In this document: positions 5,220 to 8,093 of the stretch, one piece after another
How positions within the stretch are numbered: position 1 is the first letter of the stretch
Layout of the letters: each line of letters opens with the position of its first letter
Source: Chloroflexota bacterium
Lineage (GTDB): Bacteria; Chloroflexota; Limnocylindria; P2-11E
DNA length: 8,093 nt
NCBI GenBank assembly: GCA_005881085.1
Contig: VBGU01000173.1
Coordinates: 1 to 8,093 of the forward strand
Direction: 5' to 3'
Notes under the pieces: generated by a model
Told to the model about the DNA's origin: nothing
Seen by the model: only the letters and a program-made list of their open reading frames with translations
Database searches by the model: none
Translations under genes and position numbers: made by a program

Positions 5220-5863
5220 AAGAGGTTGGTGAGCCAGCGCATGCGCTTGTGCGCGGGCTCGGGTGCAAGCTCGGATGGCTCGAGCCGCGCGAGATCGTCG
5301 TGCAACGCGAGCGCAAGCGTCCGTGTCGCTTCTTTCGTGGGCGCGTCCTTTGGCACCAACCGCGGCGTGCCAGCGATCGTTGCGAGCTCCTTTCGAAGGT
5401 AAAGCTCGGCCGTACCCGCGAGCCAGACCGGCAGGATCGGGGAGCCGGAGCGAAGCGCGAGGTAGCCGACACCGCGCGCGAACGGCCCGAGCGATGACTC
5501 CACCCGCGAGACGCGGCCCTCCGCGAACACCACGACGATCTCGCCGCGCTCGAGCGCTGCGAGGGTCGCGGCTATCGCGGCGCGATCGGCAGTCGTCGAG
5601 GTGCGTTCGATAGGGATCACGATCCCTACGGCGCGCAGCACCGCGCGCCACCACCACACCTTCCCGGTTCCCTCGCGATCGCCCAGAAGCCGCACGTCCG
5701 CGCTCAGCGGGAACGACGCCGCCAGGAGGAACCCGTCCGCCCACCCCTGATGATTCGCGACGACGAGGAGCGGACCACGCGCGGGAAGCGCTCCGTAGTG
5801 ACGGACACGGAAGATCGCCGCGAAGAGCCCGCGGACGATGAGGCGGGCGATCCGGGAGCGCAC
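5216..5863 (-). CDS. PlsC-like 1-acylglycerol-phosphate acyltransferase family protein
   Basis: The 215-residue protein carries the acyltransferase motifs in order. Motif I is NHQGWADG (37-44), giving the catalytic His38-X4-Asp43 pair. Motif II is IPIERTS (83-89). Motif III is FAEGRVSR (113-120), a variant of the usual FPEGTRSR. Motif IV is ILPVWLAG (143-150). A hydrophobic stretch near the N-terminus (5-20) would hold it at the inner membrane face. Such enzymes transfer an acyl group to lysophosphatidic acid or a related lipid. The length fits the short PlsC class, but the substrate could be another lysolipid or polyol. The start is GTG 5863. It lies 76 bases downstream of the Nramp gene on the same strand, with two hairpins between, and converges on the second Crp/Fnr gene with overlapping stops. 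Confidence 0.85.
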   Translation of the reverse strand: MRSRIARLIVRGLFAAIFRVRHYGALPARGPLLVVANHQGWADGFLLAASFPLSADVRLLGDREGTGKVWWWRAVLRAVGIVIPIERTSTTADRAAIAATLAALERGEIVVVFAEGRVSRVESSLGPFARGVGYLALRSGSPILPVWLAGTAELYLRKELATIAGTPRLVPKDAPTKEATRTLALALHDDLARLEPSELAPEPAHKRMRWLTNLF

Positions 5864-5881
5864 GGGCTAAGCCTGAGCCAT

Positions 5882-5898
5882 CCGCGCAAGAGACGCGG
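5882..5898. repeat. Hairpin CCGCG-N7-CGCGG upstream of the acyltransferase gene
   Basis: A perfect 5-base stem (5882-5886 with 5894-5898) encloses a 7-base loop, about 20 bases before the GTG of the acyltransferase gene on the minus strand. It might shape the leader of that cistron or separate it from the Nramp transcript. A stem this short in GC-rich DNA may be chance. Confidence 0.25.
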
Positions 5899-5921
5899 GT
5901 CGGCGGGCCTACCTCGGGAGT

Positions 5922-5935
5922 GTGCCGCCCGGCAC
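5922..5935 (-). terminator. Hairpin just after the Nramp gene
   Basis: GTGCC and GGCAC form a perfect 5-base stem with a 4-base loop, starting 4 bases past the Nramp stop on the minus strand. No T tract follows, so it is at best a weak or factor-assisted terminator or an mRNA-stabilising end. It would lower read-through into the acyltransferase gene. Confidence 0.35.
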
Positions 5936-5939
5936 GCCC

Positions 5940-7229
5940 CTAGGACCCGAGCGAAGTGAGCGCGAGGCCGACGAGCGCCGCGAACATCGCGATCGTCACG
6001 ATCCATCCAAGCGCCGTGAGAATCGGCCCGATGGTCTGTTTGCCCATCACCTTCTCGTTGCGGGCCGCCAGCATGATCACGACGAGGAGGAACGGCGCCG
6101 CGACACCGTTCAGGACCGACGTGAAGAAGAGCGCGTCGATCGGTTTGACGCCGGTGAAGGGAATGACCAGGCCGACGAGCGTCGCGATAGCGACTACTCC
6201 GTAGAAGGACTTCGCCCTTCGCCAGTCCTCGTCCAGTCCCTCGCGCCAGCCGAAGGCCTCGGACACCGCGTACGCGGACGCGCCCGAAAGCACGGGCACG
6301 GCGAGGAGACCGGTGCCGATCATCCCGACCGCGAAGATCAGCCCAGCGAGATCGCCTGCGAGAGGCCGCAGAGCCTCGGCCGCGTCGGCGCCCGTCGAGA
6401 TGTTCGTCTTCCCGGACGCGTGCAGCGTTAGCGCGGTCGACAGGATGATGAAGTACATGACGAGGTTCGATACGAGCATCCCTACCGTCACATCGATCGT
6501 CGCGATCCGCAGCTCGAACCGGGATGCGCCACGCCGCTGCGCACGGCTCTTGCGGCCCGCGGATTTCTCTTCCTCCACTTCTTGACTCGTTTGCCAGAAG
6601 AAGAGATAGGGGGAGATCGTCGTCCCGAGGATCGCGACGAGCGTGGCGATGTACCGGTGGTCGGCTGAGATCGTCGGCACGATCGTCGCGCGCAAGGTCT
6701 CAGCAAGTGGGGGCCGCACGAGGACCGCATCGATGACGTAGGCGAGAAGCGCGATCGTGAGGTACTTGAAGACGCGCTCGATGAACCGATATTTCGCGAA
6801 GATCTGCATCGCGAGGAGCGCCACAGCGATCGGGACCACGAGCCACGGGACTGGTGTGCCAATGACCGTCCCCGCCGCGTCTGCGATCGCACCGAGATCG
6901 GCACCGACGTTTACGACGTTGGCTGTGACCACCAGGGCGACCGCCGGATAAAGGACCCAGCGCGGGTAGTGCTCCTTGAGGATTCCCGCGAGGCCGCTTC
7001 CGGAGCACTGGCCGAGCCGCGAGCAGATGTTCTGCACCGCGGCCATGAACGGGAACGTCAGGAGCGCCGTCCACAGCGTCGCAAGTCCAAGAGACGCACC
7101 GGCGACCGAATACGTGCCGATGCCGCTGGGGTCATCGTCCGCCGCGCCGGTAATGAAGCCCGGGCCCAAGAGGAGCGCAGCCTTCTTGACCGGATGCTTC
7201 TCGCGCGCGACCTGTTGCGCGCGAGTCAT
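5940..7229 (-). CDS. Nramp-family divalent metal transporter, non-canonical subgroup
   Basis: The 429-residue protein has about eleven hydrophobic helices and the Nramp opening LLLGPGFITGAADDDPSGIGTYS. In classical MntH/Nramp proteins, helix 1 carries DPGN and helix 6 carries a Met-Pro-His motif. Here the corresponding segments are DPSG (33-36) and TISPYLFFWQ (204-213). The Asp and Pro of helix 1 remain, while the helix 1 Asn and the helix 6 Met and His are absent. This marks a divergent branch of the family whose ion is uncertain (Mn2+, Mg2+ or another). A charged loop EVEEEKSAGRKSRAQRR (217-233) follows helix 6. ATG 7229 overlaps the stop of the LigD-type gene as ATGA, which suggests translational coupling. 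An in-frame start farther upstream would overlap that gene by about 55 bases and adds no homologous sequence. Confidence 0.85.
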   Translation of the reverse strand: MTRAQQVAREKHPVKKAALLLGPGFITGAADDDPSGIGTYSVAGASLGLATLWTALLTFPFMAAVQNICSRLGQCSGSGLAGILKEHYPRWVLYPAVALVVTANVVNVGADLGAIADAAGTVIGTPVPWLVVPIAVALLAMQIFAKYRFIERVFKYLTIALLAYVIDAVLVRPPLAETLRATIVPTISADHRYIATLVAILGTTISPYLFFWQTSQEVEEEKSAGRKSRAQRRGASRFELRIATIDVTVGMLVSNLVMYFIILSTALTLHASGKTNISTGADAAEALRPLAGDLAGLIFAVGMIGTGLLAVPVLSGASAYAVSEAFGWREGLDEDWRRAKSFYGVVAIATLVGLVIPFTGVKPIDALFFTSVLNGVAAPFLLVVIMLAARNEKVMGKQTIGPILTALGWIVTIAMFAALVGLALTSLGS

Positions 7230-8093
7230 TGTGCGACCGTTTTGGGAAGCGGCTGGCGGCGCCGCCAGAAATCGGCCCACGGGTCTGCCTCGGCGAGCCG
7301 GCGTTCGAAGGTACGGACGTTGAACGAGGCAGGGTCCAGGCGGGGCGAGACCTCGTCCCAGGCGAGCGGCGTCGAGACCGGAGCGCTGGCCCTGTTGCGC
7401 ACGCTGTAGGGCGGAACGATCGTCTGGCCGAACGCGTTGCGCATCGCATCCGCGAACACACGACCGCCTCGCTTCGCCTTCGAGAACTCCACCGTCACGA
7501 GCTTTGGCTCGCGCCGCGCGAGCTCCTCACCGAACGCAACGGCGATCGCGGTCGCCTCCTGCTGCGTCACGCCCGCACGGAGCGGCGCGAAGACGTGCAG
7601 GCCCTTGCTCCCGGAGGTCTTCGGGTAGGAGATGAGCTTGGCCTCGTCGAGCACCTTGCGGAGTGCGAGCCCGGCCTGGGCCGCGTCGGCGAACGACTCG
7701 GGCGGATCCATGTCGAACGCGAGCCAATCGACCTCGTGAATCGTTTTCGCACGGGAGGTCATCACGTGGATCGCGATGCAGCCGAGGTTCACCATGCCCA
7801 CCAGCGTGGCGCGCGACCCGCCGACGATATAGCGCACGTCCTTGCCCGTGCTCGCCGCCCGAAGGACCAATCGCGGTCCCGCCGGTTGCCAATGTTCGGG
7901 AAAGTCCTTCCGATAGAAGCAACGACCGAGCATGCCGTCGGGGCAGCGCTCGGCGGTGAGCGGCCGATCGCGCATCCACGGCGCGACATGCGTCCAGATG
8001 CCGTCGTAGAACCGCGCGATGTCCGCCTTGGTGATTCCCTCCTCAGGCCACCAGACCTTGTCCGGATTGCTGATCGCGACACCCGCGACCTTG
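7226..8093 (-). CDS. ligD: LigD-type NHEJ primase-polymerase domain protein, 5' end outside window
   Basis: The frame is open to the window edge, with 288 residues visible. It starts within KVAGVAISNPDKVWWPEEGITKADIARFYD, the normal N-terminal part of the LigD polymerase domain, so only a few residues of that domain are missing. An ATG at 7975 is internal to the domain and is not the start. Catalytic metal-binding Asp residues lie in LAFDMDPPE (visible residues 127 and 129). The nucleotide-binding motif is TSGSKGLHV (159-167). The third acidic motif is VFADAMRN with the following QTIVPPYSVR. The enzyme fills and extends broken DNA ends in Ku-dependent end joining and prefers Mn2+ and ribonucleotides. 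The protein ends soon after the polymerase domain, so it is either stand-alone or has ligase or phosphoesterase domains upstream. It overlaps the Nramp start by 4 bases. Confidence 0.9.
   Translation of the reverse strand, partial: KVAGVAISNPDKVWWPEEGITKADIARFYDGIWTHVAPWMRDRPLTAERCPDGMLGRCFYRKDFPEHWQPAGPRLVLRAASTGKDVRYIVGGSRATLVGMVNLGCIAIHVMTSRAKTIHEVDWLAFDMDPPESFADAAQAGLALRKVLDEAKLISYPKTSGSKGLHVFAPLRAGVTQQEATAIAVAFGEELARREPKLVTVEFSKAKRGGRVFADAMRNAFGQTIVPPYSVRNRASAPVSTPLAWDEVSPRLDPASFNVRTFERRLAEADPWADFWRRRQPLPKTVAQ

Noticed and set aside
4515..5744. Long minus-strand open frame of 409 codons across the second regulator and the acyltransferase
   Set aside because: Both regions carry clear family motifs in other frames, and this frame shows only charged low-complexity sequence.
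5922..6431. Plus-strand open frame antisense to the Nramp gene
   Set aside because: Its composition is Arg/Asp/Glu-rich as expected of antisense GC-rich coding DNA, with no domain and no start signal.
7226..7975. LigD-type gene starting at ATG 7975 as a complete 249-residue protein
   Set aside because: The codons before 7975 encode the conserved NPDKVWWPEEGITKAD segment of the polymerase domain, so the gene continues past the window edge.

Overview
This window is a gene-dense, GC-rich bacterial chromosome segment (about two thirds G+C by eye). Several starts are GTG, and start codons often sit directly behind a TANNNT -10-like hexamer with no Shine-Dalgarno sequence. Secreted proteins with Thr/Pro linkers, a GHL10-type glycoside hydrolase-like protein ending in an FW-like beta domain, a bacterial LigD polymerase domain and twin Crp/Fnr regulators together suggest a free-living member of Chloroflexota or a neighbouring terrestrial phylum (Dormibacterota or Actinomycetota type). 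That placement is inference. I see no rRNA, tRNA, CRISPR array, insertion sequence or phage gene, and the only stretch over 100 bases without a gene is 3643-3846.

Layout. Positions 1-716 (minus) carry a split CHR-family chromate-type transporter: one complete half-size gene, followed after 2 bases by a second half that leaves the window. Its start lies about 20 bases from the start of a divergent plus-strand gene (736-1551). That gene encodes an unrecognised single-pass membrane protein with a Thr/Pro linker and an outer beta-rich domain. It converges on a large secreted GHL10-like protein (1558-3642, minus), which appears to use a CTG start behind a good ribosome binding site. A 204-base divergent intergenic region (3643-3846) follows. 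Two tandem Crp/Fnr-type regulators come next (3847-4518 and 4542-5219, plus). The second regulator and a minus-strand PlsC-like acyltransferase (5216-5863) share the bases of their stop codons. Upstream of the acyltransferase on the minus strand is a non-canonical Nramp-family metal transporter (5940-7229). Its ATG overlaps the stop of a LigD primase-polymerase domain gene (7226-8093, 5' end outside the window).

How the genes may work together. The minus-strand unit LigD-Pol, Nramp, acyltransferase probably forms an operon. NHEJ polymerases of the LigD class use Mn2+, so their translational coupling to a metal transporter is suggestive, but this Nramp lacks the usual metal-site motifs. The two Crp/Fnr genes have nearly the same recognition helix and no cysteine cluster, so they are probably nucleotide- or ligand-sensing paralogues that may act on the same sites, including the divergent promoters beside them. 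The most unusual things here are the overlapping back-to-back -10 elements at 723-729, the CTG start of the GHL10 protein, and the LigD/Nramp coupling. I did not find a clear-cut new multi-gene system.
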